Source of the DNA: Hawksworthiomyces lignivorus
Taxonomy: Eukaryota; Ascomycota; Sordariomycetes; Ophiostomatales; Ophiostomataceae
Assembly: GCA_002917075.1 (NCBI GenBank)
Contig: NTMA01000072.1
Location: forward strand, 62,001-126,000
DNA: 64,000 nucleotides
Reading direction: 5' to 3'
In this document: positions 37,632 to 47,586 of the stretch, piece after piece
Position numbering within the stretch: the first letter of the stretch is position 1
How the letters are laid out: every line of letters begins with the position of its first letter
The notes under the pieces: model-generated
Databases searched by the model: none
What the model saw: only the letters and a program-made list of their open reading frames with translations
What the model was told of the DNA's origin: nothing
Translations under genes and position numbers: made by a program

Positions 37632-39581
37632 GGTGAGAGTCGGGACTGCGCAAGAGAGAAGAGGAAGCGGACAGGAGCGACAAAGAAAGGGAGAAAGAAA
37701 GAAGAGGACCCTCGAAGCGATCTAAGTTGCGGGGAACATGATGACAAAAAAAAAAGAACTTGTGGCCAACTCCAACAAAGTATAAAGAAAAAGGGGGCGT
37801 CGTTCGCGACTCTGCGAAAATGGGGTTGACTGTCGTTTTCCCCCAACTAAGCATAGTGCCAAAAAAGAGTTAAAAAGTGGACGAGGCCACATCGCACCAA
37901 AGCTCGGCGTCGGCGGTATTATGATTGGCTGAGCTGACCGCAAACCTTCCAGCAGCACAAAATAGCTTCCAATAGTCCGCGTTCAGCCTCGTCGACATTG
38001 TCCAAGCCAAGTCTCTCTGCAGCGTTCTCCTTCCTAATTCTCCACGCCGCATTCACCAATGAATTTAGTGAGATATTGTGGATGCTAGAAAGTTAATTTT
38101 GGATGCCTACGGAGGGCAAAAAATAAACGGCCACTTGTCATCATTTTTGAGGGGGAGCTGCTGATCGAGAGCAAGTTAGCTTGCAATCCCCGCTCGAAAA
38201 CAATGTGAAATATGCTTAGGGTTCATCTCACAAACCTGTTGAACAGAAACACTTAAGTTTGAAGCCTTGTTGCATGGGCGTCAATTATACTCTTGTAAAT
38301 ATTGTATGGTTTTATAGAGCTACTTACCTCTTGCTCCGACGTCATGTTTGACGGGCTAATGCGTTTTGTATGTGAGCCGTGCGAGTTATTAGACCCTTTC
38401 CTGGCCATGGTTCTCTGTAGATCCCGGGGTTCCCACAGATCAGTTTGCCCATACTGCTAGGCTTGCTAACACTAAAAAAAAAAAAGAATTTGTGCCACTA
38501 GAAGTGATCAGTCAGTGTGTCATTTTAAAACCCTCGTTTTTGTAGGCTATCCCGAGGTAGGTGATATAACCTGAAGACAGCTTTCTCGTATAATCGACAA
38601 CCTGAACACCCTGAAAGGAGTTCTGGGTTTTATTCTTCTTAAAGAACAAAGTACTGCACCAGCTATGTATGTGAACTTGCTGGAGATCTCGTACGTTGCC
38701 TGGAGTCACACCCACTGGGGCCTTTGGTTCATTTGACCTTCCGTGGCGTCTGTGCGTGCAGCTCTGTATGGCAGTACTGGAAGCTGCATTGAAAGGTTTC
38801 TCTCCTGCCATGCTTGCTGCATGTGGTGTCAGCGATAATTTTTTTCCTCATTGGGCGGAGCTATATAGTATAGCAACATATATTCAACTACACATGTGCT
38901 CTCCGCACATGCACAGCTGTATTGATTTATACGAAAAACGTGCTGACATTTAAGCGGGTTCTATTCCACGTTTGCTGTTCTTTCTCGTGCATCTTCGTAT
39001 CTCCAGTCGAGTAAAGTATATGTACGCTGAGAAATGGTCCGCCGCGCGATGCTAGCGAATGCTTTGCTCTCGCCTTGGCGCTTACAGGTCTGAACCTAAG
39101 AACCCACCAGTAGAGCATTCGGGGTTTGCTTTTCAGCAACAAGAGTGGCTCTTTTATGTAGTCATGTCAGACGATCTCTCTTGCGGTCAGTGGAGCTGTC
39201 CTACGTGTTTTTTGTCGACCGCCGCCTGTCGGTGCTCAACGCCTCTCTCCCCCGCCTTCGAATGCGCTGTGTGCTGGCTTTCTGCCGGGGATCGCATCTC
39301 CCGAATTGCAACATCCATAGCGGGGCAAAAGCACGTTTTTGGTGAGCAGACCAATCGCGCAATCCGCTTTTGGAGGATGCTCTAAAAAAAAATGACGTTG
39401 GACGGAAAAAACAACGGTCTGTAGGCTTCTTTTGTCCTCTTTTTTCCTACCTTTCCCTTTCTCTTTCTCCTTTTTTCCCACATAATTAGTAGATAGCTTG
39501 TCCTCGCAGATACCAGAAAAGGCTGTGATTCACACCGGCTTTGCATTCCAACTCGAGATTCAAACCACAGACGTCGCCAAG
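37632..39581. other. Divergent promoter region of SEC12 and ADI1
   Basis: About 1.95 kb between two starts. The SEC12 side is purine-rich on the plus strand (37660-37720). On the ADI1 side a pyrimidine-rich stretch (39425-39480) precedes the ATG. Open frames reach about 108 codons and none is recognisable. Confidence 0.5.
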
Positions 39582-40303
39582 ATGAAGGCCTACCTTTTTG
39601 ACAACCAGCCGGTAAGGGAAAATAAGGAAACGGACGACTGGGAGCACTATTCACTACATGCGCAGATGCTGACTGCAGTTTTTTTTTTTTTACCGGTCGT
39701 TCAGGGTGACCAGCGCCTCCCCCACGACTCGGGCAAGACCGTCGACGAGGACGCTCTCAAGAGCCTCGGCGTCCTCTACTACCGGCTCCCGGACACCGGG
39801 GACGTCGACCAGCTGGCCGCGCAGCGCGGCTACAAGAACCGGGACGAGATCAAGGTCTCGCCGGCAGCCATGGGCGCCGTCTACGAGGACAAGGTCAAGA
39901 GCTTCTTCCACGAGCACCTGCACGAGGACGAGGAGATCCGCTACATCCGCGACGGCTACGGATACTTTGACGTGCGCGACACCAGCGACCAGTGGGTGCG
40001 CATCTTCCTCGAGAAGGACGACCTGATCATCCTGCCCGCCGGCATCTACCACCGCTTCACCACCGACGAGTCAAACGTGCGTAGAAAGAGCAGCGCCCGT
40101 CGCTTCCTACCCCACTTCCCCTCTCCCCTCTGTAGCACCTGCCGTGTCTTTGCAATGCGCTGACGTTCTTTTTCTCTTCTGGCCAGTACATCCACGCCAT
40201 GCGGCTGTTCAAGGACGAGCCTAAGTGGACGCCGCTCAACCGCAGCGGCGAGGTCGACCAGAACCAGCACCGCAAGCTGTACGTTGATGAGTTCCTCAGC
40301 TGA
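39582..40303 (+). CDS. ADI1: Acireductone dioxygenase, methionine salvage pathway
   Basis: Three exons (39582-39611, 39705-40076, 40187-40303) encode 172 residues, close to the usual eukaryotic length near 180. Introns are 93 and 110 bp, and exon 1 codes for only ten residues ([10 protein letters not shown]). The enzyme is a cupin that oxidises acireductone to the keto-acid precursor of methionine (iron form), or to an off-pathway product (nickel form), in cytosol and nucleus. The metal site is complete: His81, His83 and Glu87 in [13 protein letters not shown] and His126 in PAGIYHRF. The blocks GYFDVRD and [13 protein letters not shown] also match the family. It lies between SEC12 and DER1, with no pathway partner nearby. 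Confidence 0.95.
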
Positions 40304-41147
40304 AGGCAGTTCGTGCTATGGGGATATGAGTAAATGAGTTGTGGCTCTCGCCGGAAGTAGTTTCCTCGGATAAGTGAATGAAAGCGTCTTTCTATATATA
40401 TTTTTTTTATTTTATTCTGGTTTCTTTCAACCCCCTCTGCGGCTATTTCTCATTCTGCTTCAAGCGTAAAACGAGACGAGTCAACCTCGTCTCCTGTATT
40501 TTCAACAGGATTATCCAGTGCCGTATCATGCAATAAAAGAATACAAAGCCCCTCTAAGTAGCTCCAAGCCGGCTCCTGAAGCGCAGAGCAAAAAACCTAT
40601 ATATACACACATCCCAGGTATCCTGACTTGGCAGCCAACTAGCCTTGTTCGCAGAACTGGAAAGCCTTCCATCCTTCGTACTTCCCAGTTTCTTCTTCTA
40701 ATTCCCTTCTAGCTCTAACCATGCAAATCGGAGAAGTGATACCTTGCCTCAAGAGGACAGCAGTCTCTTGGGCTCGGAAGAGGATCGCAAGCCCCATTGC
40801 TGTATGCATCTATGTTCTTAAAAGAACGACTTCTCACACCTGCATATTGCTCAGCCGTCTTGTCAACTGGAAGCGGCGCCGCATATCTCTTGGAAGTGAT
40901 CACAAAACGAAGAATTCCCAGCCCTTCCACAGGCCTTCTACAGGCCCCCTGGACAATTACCCATGCGTCATGTCGTGTTTCTCCGCATCTCTCAACAATG
41001 AAGCGCTGAAATGGTGATTTGCGGCGGCAGATGTGACAGAGAAAAAAGTAGAGTAAAAAAAGAAAGACGGAACAGATGTCGTGTACGGAAAGATAAGAAA
41101 ATGCGTCAAATGCGGAGAAGGAAAGAAATCCCTCGCTCTGTGTCGAA
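40304..41147. other. Convergent 3' spacer between ADI1 and DER1
   Basis: About 0.84 kb between stop codons. A TATATATA-like stretch near 40600 and a CT-rich run before an ATG at 40721 resemble a small promoter and leader for a 98-codon frame (40721-41017). That frame has no recognisable domain and is not called. Confidence 0.45.
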
Positions 41148-42035
41148 TCATCTCACCTCCGGCTGGACGCGCTCCGCCCGTGCGGCAGCCAGGTCGCGGT
41201 CGAGCGCGGCATCCACCGTGTCTTCGTTGGCGGGCCGGTCGTCGTCCCCATCGGCGCCGTCGTCGTCGCGCCGCGGCGGCGGGCCCTCAAAGAGGCGGCG
41301 CCACCAGCGCGGCGGGGCCATGGGGGAGGAGCCGTGGTGGAGCGGTGGGTAGACGTCGGCAAAGAAGTAGTAGACGTGGCCGATGACGACGCCCATAATC
41401 TCGTCCTTGGGCACGGTGCCGTGCAGGATGAGGCTGAAGCCCATCAGCACCCACGGCAGGTAGGGCGCCGTGAACACCATCAGCCCGAGGAAGCTCAGCT
41501 GGGTGTCCGGGTTCCGCCGCGACCAGATGTACACGAGCGTCGACGAGAGCGGCTGGCCCAGGAAGGGCATGGACACCAGCGGCGACAGGACCAGCAGGAA
41601 GGCCATGGCATAGAGCAGCAGCCACGAGAAGACCGCCGGCGACCGGCCGGCGGACTCCTCCAGCAGGCGCGAGTACCGCTGGAGGAAGTAGACGTGGAAG
41701 ACGAGGTCGAGGGATATGGGTCCAAAGTAGAGAAAGGTCGTCAGGAGGCGCCAATACTGTGATCCGCCAAGCGGCGTTGTTAGGCTGGGCGCATTGAGAG
41801 AGGGGAAGAGGAAACAAGGCTGGGGACAATGGAAGAGGGGGGAGGGGGGGATGCGCACCTGTCCTTTGACAAAAACAGCACGGTAGCTGTAGAACAGCTG
41901 GAACGGCGTCAGCAGCTGGCACTGCACCAAGAGGCTGATGGCGAATGTCGCCGTGGTCCACCAGCGCGTGCAGAGAGGCGTCTCCCAGAACCACTGCTCG
42001 AGCGGGACGAGCCCGCCGTCCATCATCTGGTCCAT
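41148..42035 (-). CDS. DER1: Derlin, Der1-like ER-associated degradation protein
   Basis: Two exons (42035-41859, 41756-41148) with a 102-bp intron encode 261 residues. I start at MDQMMDGG; the open frame runs 18 codons further upstream, but those are a basic stretch from the leader. Derlins are rhomboid-related pseudoproteases of the ER membrane that help retrotranslocate misfolded proteins to the proteasome. The WR motif (YWRLLTTFLYFG, near residue 60) and the GxxxG motif (GVVIGHVYYF) in a late membrane helix are both present, between several hydrophobic segments. The tail is hydrophilic, with a run of Arg and Asp and a long acidic/alanine-rich part. A GAG|GTGAGA near the stop could be a donor for another short exon, so the C-terminus is slightly uncertain. 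It is divergent from the centromeric histone gene. Confidence 0.9.
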   Translation of the reverse strand: MDQMMDGGLVPLEQWFWETPLCTRWWTTATFAISLLVQCQLLTPFQLFYSYRAVFVKGQVRIPPSPLFHCPQPCFLFPSLNAPSLTTPLGGSQYWRLLTTFLYFGPISLDLVFHVYFLQRYSRLLEESAGRSPAVFSWLLLYAMAFLLVLSPLVSMPFLGQPLSSTLVYIWSRRNPDTQLSFLGLMVFTAPYLPWVLMGFSLILHGTVPKDEIMGVVIGHVYYFFADVYPPLHHGSSPMAPPRWWRRLFEGPPPRRDDDGADGDDDRPANEDTVDAALDRDLAAARAERVQPEVR

Positions 42036-43481
42036 GGCTGCGTTGTGTCGTCTGGTTCTCTTCCTTTTTCTCTTCTTTCTCTTTTCCAACTATTTCGTCT
42101 CGATTTGAGTCTTCTTCTCTTCCTCTTGTCTCTGTCAAGGTCCTATCGTCGGTGTAGTGGAGGAAGAGGAGGGGAGGCTGAGGTGGACTGCGATTGTGGG
42201 AGAATGAGAATGTGACTCTGTCAACAACTCCGGGCTACGGTGGCTTATTGTCGCCCAAGCGCGACGAAAGACGGCAGGATGGATTCAAGACTCAGCGGAC
42301 ACCAAAGTGTTAATCAAAGCAAAATGGCGTGCAATTCATAACAGTCGTCAGCATAGGAAGGAAAAAAGAAAAAAGAAAGCGACAGCAAAACTCCCAAAAA
42401 TGAAAAGGTGGTCTAGCGCAGCTGGTGTTGATGTTGAGGTGGCCTTTATTGGTTTTTTCGGAAGACGTAAGTAATCAATCATTAACAGGCGAGCAGCTCT
42501 GCCGTGCGCAGTCGCAAGAAACTTCTAAGTAATACAAGCAATTATTGACCCTATAGCCTATACCCGTACTGCTTCTGTATTACTATGCGCGGAGATAATA
42601 GTGGCATGCAAAACACATAGCTTAGTGCATTTTACTCTACGCACAAGTACTCTGCATTACGCCCCATAGCGTTTGTAAGACGCTCAGAGCAGCGAGCAGC
42701 GGCAATAGTTAGCTTAACTGGCTGTGTGAGGCTGGCTTGGGAAAGAGACAAAACTCCACTGCTCCTGTTCCTTAATGGCAAGCTGTAAGATACTCCGTAT
42801 TCTTCCCGCTCTGCCCTTCGCCAAGTCAGCTGTTCAGTGGAAGGAGAAGTGGCTCGTGTTATGTGGCTTGTGTACGCAGTATTATTCCATTGGATAAGGG
42901 GGTTCGTCCGCTTTTGGTCTCTGGACGCAGACCTTGTTCCAGCCTCTTTCGCTTTCGTTTCCATTTTCAATTAACGCGCTACTAGCAATTTAAGGGCCAC
43001 CGACGCGTTGCGACCGCGCGCGATGCTGCTGTGGGCGCAACGGCCATCACCAGCCACCCCAATTTTCTTTAATGAAAATCCTCGCCCAATTTCTCCTTTT
43101 GTCTTCTGGTATACTCCTCCCCCACTCTCGAACACCTCCCTTCCTTTCTCTCTACACGAAGGCAAATAAAAAAACACATACAGAAAGCTCGACACAACTA
43201 TACGTTCTTTTATTTCGTTACTGCCGACTACATTCGCTTTGGTTCTTGCGACAAATTCTCTCCTCTCCTCTTCCTCTCTGGTCCGCATCTTCACGAGCCT
43301 GCATCGTCTTTGGCGCTATTGTTCGATATCTTTCGATTGCCGCCCCCCTTTCTTTACTTCGTGCTCTTGAGCGCCATTTTCTTCGAATCGTCACAAATTC
43401 TCGCTGCTCGCGAACATACTGTGGGCTTGTGATTGGCATATCTGTTTTCTTTCTTTTTCGGATCTCGCTCAGATTGTCGCA
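42036..43481. other. Divergent promoter region of DER1 and the centromeric histone
   Basis: About 1.45 kb between the starts. It contains one TACTCCGTA copy (near 42791) and a long CT-rich leader (43080-43480) before the histone ATG. The 178-codon frame across 43072-43608 is this leader plus histone exon 1 in another reading frame. Confidence 0.5.
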
Positions 43482-44137
43482 ATGCCTCCCAGACGATCAA
43501 CCGGCGCTGGACCTGGGAGACCAGCCAAACGCCCAGCTGCCGCCGGCAGGCGGCGATCCCGGCCAGGAGACATCCAACGTGAGTGGTTCTGCTTTTGTGG
43601 CGTTCTAGGACGTTCGCTGTAAATTCCAGGCTCAGCTCCGCAGCCTTGTTCTTTCGTCTTCATCTCCGCTAACGCAGCCTGCGACCCCAGCCGGTGACCC
43701 GATTCCGCAGAGGAAGCAGCGACGATACCGCCCGGGCACCCTCGCGCTGAAGGAGATCCGGCGCTACCAAAACAGCACAGACCTCTTGCTGCTCAAGCTG
43801 CCATTTGCGCGCGTGGTGAGTTGTTATGCCTTTTTTGACTTTCTTTTTTTTTCCCCCTCTCGTATCCTCCTTCCCGTTTCGGCTCTTTTGCTGACCCCTC
43901 CTCTGTCTCCAGGTTCGTGAAATTGCCCTGACCGTGCGGCCAATAGACGAGGGCATGCGGTGGCAATCGCAGGCCATTCTGGCACTGCAGGAGGCTGCGG
44001 AAGCCTTCTTGGTCCACTTGTTCGAGGACACCAACCTCTGCGCGCTGCATGCGCGGAGAGTAACCATCATGCGGCGAGACATATGGCTAGCCCGGAGGAT
44101 ACGCGGCATCTGGGGTGGCGGTGGCGGCAAGTACTAA
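43482..44137 (+). CDS. CSE4: Centromeric histone H3 variant (CENP-A/Cse4)
   Basis: Three exons (43482-43578, 43691-43815, 43913-44137) with 112- and 97-bp introns encode 148 residues. The first acceptor is the CCCCAG at 43690; the nearer GCAG at about 43677 would put the frame into a stop. The N-terminal tail is short and rich in Arg, Pro and Ala ([18 protein letters not shown]). The fold begins with [17 protein letters not shown] and [16 protein letters not shown]. Loop 1 is longer than in canonical H3 ([15 protein letters not shown]), a CENP-A hallmark, and the rest ([27 protein letters not shown]) matches the H3 fold. It replaces H3 in centromeric nucleosomes and marks the kinetochore site. 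The C-terminus ends [11 protein letters not shown]. It is divergent from DER1. Confidence 0.96.
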
Positions 44138-46401
44138 TATAGATAGGGGCCGTTGGGGCGATTGAACCCGTAGAAGACGGCGTGGGGGATTGGTATTAAA
44201 AACGGTCGAGGGATATTCTGGGACATGTTCTTTTTTGGGGTCTGATACCTTGCGGGGGGAAACAGCGGAGTCTCAGGTTGGGTTTTTGGGCGTCATGGCA
44301 CGGTTTGACTTTTGGAAACGTCACCGGGTGTTTTGTACTGCTGCATCATATTCGCGCATTGCAGTTTATCTTCCTCTCTTGTATCTTACTTCATATTATT
44401 CTCTCCGGCTGAGGCACTGTTTCAGCTGGAAAGCGAGCACGGCGTTGCTTGCAAAGGATCGAACCGTATATACCTGTTTCTTTGCCATTTATCTGTATCA
44501 GTCCAAGCCGGCCATTTCTCTTTTTTGAATTTACTCGGTACAAATTGTGACATGTGCAGCTTGCCCTGTTGCGTTTCGCCTGTCAAAAAAGTGAGGTTGT
44601 AAAAACTGACCATATTTACATGTGTAGTCCGGCGCAAGCGCTTCGACACATCCAGGCACAAGGCCAGGTCGCATTTACTCCGTGCATACCAATAGTCTTT
44701 CTATAAGAACAACCAGCTCCCAGTACTTAAAGCAAGCATTGCTAAGCCTATGCTAGGGCTGTCATTCATTTTCGAAAAAAAAAAAAGTACTAGATCATCA
44801 CTAGAATCCCCAAGAAACAGGTAGAAGTTTTTGTGGGGATATGCTAGAGCATCGAGGAGTCAAACTGAAGACCACAAACACCAAAGCGGAGATAAGCCAC
44901 AATTAAGTTAGAAGTTCGTTTGCACTGCCGACTAACCACTTGAGCCACTGTGATGATTGCAGTGTGTCTTTCGCAAGCCAAGTAGCCAAGGAAGAAGGTG
45001 GAATGTTTAGGGTCTTCCGGAGTACTCTATTGACGTCCTTGCCATTGAACCCATCAAAAAGCCAAAAGTACTCCGTGATGCATGTACCTCGGACAGATCC
45101 GCCCTCATTCGTCCCTTTTGAATAATGTTGGACTCGTTTGACTTTCGCATCTCAAATCCGTAAGACGCTTGTTTTCCTTGAAGCTGCAAGCTGCAAAATT
45201 TGAAAGGTGTCTTACGAGAAAAGACGTTGTTTGTTCAGCCGGGCACTTCTTGTACACAATCCATGTCTTGTGCTTCGGACACTCGTATCATCCAACAGGC
45301 CGCCCGAAAAAGGCAGTAAAATGCTGACATTACTATTCGCCTCTATTTCTGAGGGGGAGGGGGGGAGGGGGGGGGTTGCTGTATTGCCAAAATAGAAGCA
45401 AGAAAAGGAAGTAAGACCAGCTAGAACCTCTATGATGTCTTGCACCGCTTCTTCTCTTGGAGGGGGAAGAACTGCTGGTGGTAAATGCCGCCTAGTTGCC
45501 CTCCCTTCCATAAATTCCAACCCCTAACGGCTCTGGAGGGCCTTTCCTTTCCCGCTTGTCTTCTTCCTTCGTGGCTCTCCTCTCCCTCCCTCTCTCACTC
45601 TTTTCTCCTTCATCTTTTCCGTTTTGACTTGTTCGTTTTCTCGAGCATGTAAAATGCCTAGATACCAGATGCCGTTTGTTGTGCCATGTTCTAATCCATA
45701 CCCCCATTCCAATTCTATCCCAGTCGCAGTTCAACGTCCGGCGGAACAAACACTGGGGAAGCAAGCCAAAAATCACTAGGTCTAAGAACGACCACGCTCT
45801 AACAAAAAGGGGGATCCTGCCAGACCACGCCCCTTCCCAATACCTCCCCAAACATATGTTCTAATGTCGTCACTCATCTCAGAAATGCAATGCCACGAAT
45901 ACAAGCCTCCAGACAGAAAATCATGGAGGAAGAAGAGCAAGAGACTGTAGAGTATGCACCGGGAAAGAGATAACAGCTTTGCTTGTGCTTCACTCGTCGA
46001 AGGATACCGAAGTTTACCAGTTACCCCGTGCGGAGCAGTGTGACAAATGCATAAGCAACGGATGACCTTCCTTTCGCAGAGCAACCCTCCCTCTCCCTCC
46101 TCTAAATTTTCTGCTAGGTGCCCCCTTGGGCTGCTGACCTTTGGACATACTCGTCTAGCCGAACTCCATCCTTTGAATTCCGAAAACATTTTTTGCGTTC
46201 GTCAGTTCTTAACCACACCACTCGAGGCACCTGCCGTGGTGCCGTGGCATCCCTATCCTGCCCTGTTGTGTCATGTCACTGTTTTGTTATTCCGCATTGT
46301 GCCGTGGTACGCCGAAACCTTCTCGCTTCTGTCCCGATATTCCTTGTTCTGAGTCGTCGAAATGCATCATTGTCGCCACTCTCTGTTTGCACGCCATCGC
46401 G
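44138..46401. other. Convergent 3' spacer between the centromeric histone and bHLH gene
   Basis: About 2.26 kb without a supported gene. It includes a G-rich tract at 45353-45375 and one partial motif copy (TACTCCGTG near 45069). Frames are at most about 140 codons and overlap in several frames. Confidence 0.5.
45353..45375 (+). repeat. G-rich tract, possible G-quadruplex
   Basis: Runs of 5, 7 and 9 G separated by single A residues on the plus strand. Such a run could fold as a G-quadruplex, but only base composition supports this. Confidence 0.55.
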
Positions 46402-47586
46402 TTACGCGTCGTCATATTCGCTGTCTTCGTCAGCATCACCGATTTCGTCCTCCCCATCGTCTTCTCCATCGTCCTTGATCCGATCATCGCTCTTTCGTGA
46501 TGCTTCGCTCGCTCGCCCTGTGCTAGGCGCACTTTCCGTGTAGACATCCCCCAACCTTTTCATGTTTCCCAATAGCTCGTCGCGCTCGCGTACAAGAGTG
46601 TCTCTCTCTTTCTCCAGCGATTCGATGTGCAGCCGGGCCATTTCGAGAACCTCCGCTTTGCTAGGCCGTCTCTCCTTCGCGTCCGCATTGCCTGCTTCAT
46701 CTCCTTCTCCAACGCCGCTTCCTTGGGTCTTCAGATTCTCTGGAAGCGCATTCATCAAGCCCTCAAACTGCGCATTCAGCCGATTTCGATATTGCTTCTC
46801 AACTAAATTATGCGAGCTTCGGGTCTTTTTTCCCTCCAACGCCTCCGGTGACCTTTGAGTACTACTTTTTGGCGTCCGTTGCGCAGTGATTAGTTTGGGC
46901 ACGATATTCGATCGACTACTTTCACCTGGCTTTCCAGCTAATAGCGGAGGAGACATTGGCGGCTGATGCGTGGCGGACGATTTTGGCGTCGGTTGGGGCA
47001 TAATCTTCACTCTCTTGGGTGTTGGCTTGTTTTTGCCCTTGTCCTGGGCACTGGGGAAATAGGAACCGCCTTCCAATTTCTTTCTCAGCAGGTCTGGGTG
47101 AACGTTTGTGGCTTCGCTGTACATCGCAGGATACTGTGCGCTGCTGCTGCTCGATGTAAAAGAACCTGGTGTCTCCGTCCCCAAGGGTGAGACCATAGAA
47201 GAAACAGAAGAACTGCCATGTTCTGCTGGCGAAGGAAAAGGGGCAACACTATAACCAAGGCTGGCCGCACCGCCTAAGTTCCAGTTATACTGGTATCCAA
47301 CTGGCGGATCATTCCCCGGTGGTAGGTAGTTGCGGTCGAATCCCAGCGACTGTTCTCCGGCTTGGCTTCGTTCTTGCTCTTCGTCATATTGCATGTATTC
47401 GAACGGATCCAAAGGAGGATTGTCCGGCGCAGCTGCTGGCGCGGCATCGCTATATATCATATTGGGCTCCGGCGTTAGCCAGCCTGGGCCGGTATGAAAA
47501 TCTAGTCGATTCGGGTTCATTTCAAGATGAATACCAAATGACGAATTGGCACTAGCTAGCGCTGGAAGTGCTGGAAGTGCTGGCAT
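46402..47586 (-). CDS. bHLH transcription factor with SREBP-type basic region
   Basis: A single open frame gives 394 residues from ATG 47586 (GCCATGCC context). The frame stays open upstream to a GTG at 47637, but CTTCCACAG just before the ATG looks like a splice acceptor. So a 5' leader intron, or a further coding exon upstream, is likely. Residues 255-282 hold basic region and helix 1 (SSHNLVEKQYRNRLNAQF). The tyrosine in KQYRNR is the SREBP-class hallmark. Helix 2 (SKAEVLEMARLHIESLEKE, about 309-327) follows a long Gly/Glu-rich loop and runs into a zipper-like RDTLVRERDELL. The C-terminus is highly acidic. I see no membrane segment, so it is not a membrane-tethered SREBP. It resembles the fungal GlcD-gamma/SclR-like group by recalled features. 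It is likely a nuclear regulator; targets are unknown. Confidence 0.85.
   Translation of the reverse strand: MPALPALPALASANSSFGIHLEMNPNRLDFHTGPGWLTPEPNMIYSDAAPAAAPDNPPLDPFEYMQYDEEQERSQAGEQSLGFDRNYLPPGNDPPVGYQYNWNLGGAASLGYSVAPFPSPAEHGSSSVSSMVSPLGTETPGSFTSSSSSAQYPAMYSEATNVHPDLLRKKLEGGSYFPSAQDKGKNKPTPKRVKIMPQPTPKSSATHQPPMSPPLLAGKPGESSRSNIVPKLITAQRTPKSSTQRSPEALEGKKTRSSHNLVEKQYRNRLNAQFEGLMNALPENLKTQGSGVGEGDEAGNADAKERRPSKAEVLEMARLHIESLEKERDTLVRERDELLGNMKRLGDVYTESAPSTGRASEASRKSDDRIKDDGEDDGEDEIGDADEDSEYDDA

Noticed and set aside
40721..41017. 98-codon frame with a TATA-like and CT-rich upstream stretch
   Set aside because: The context is suggestive but the product matches nothing and overlaps other open frames.
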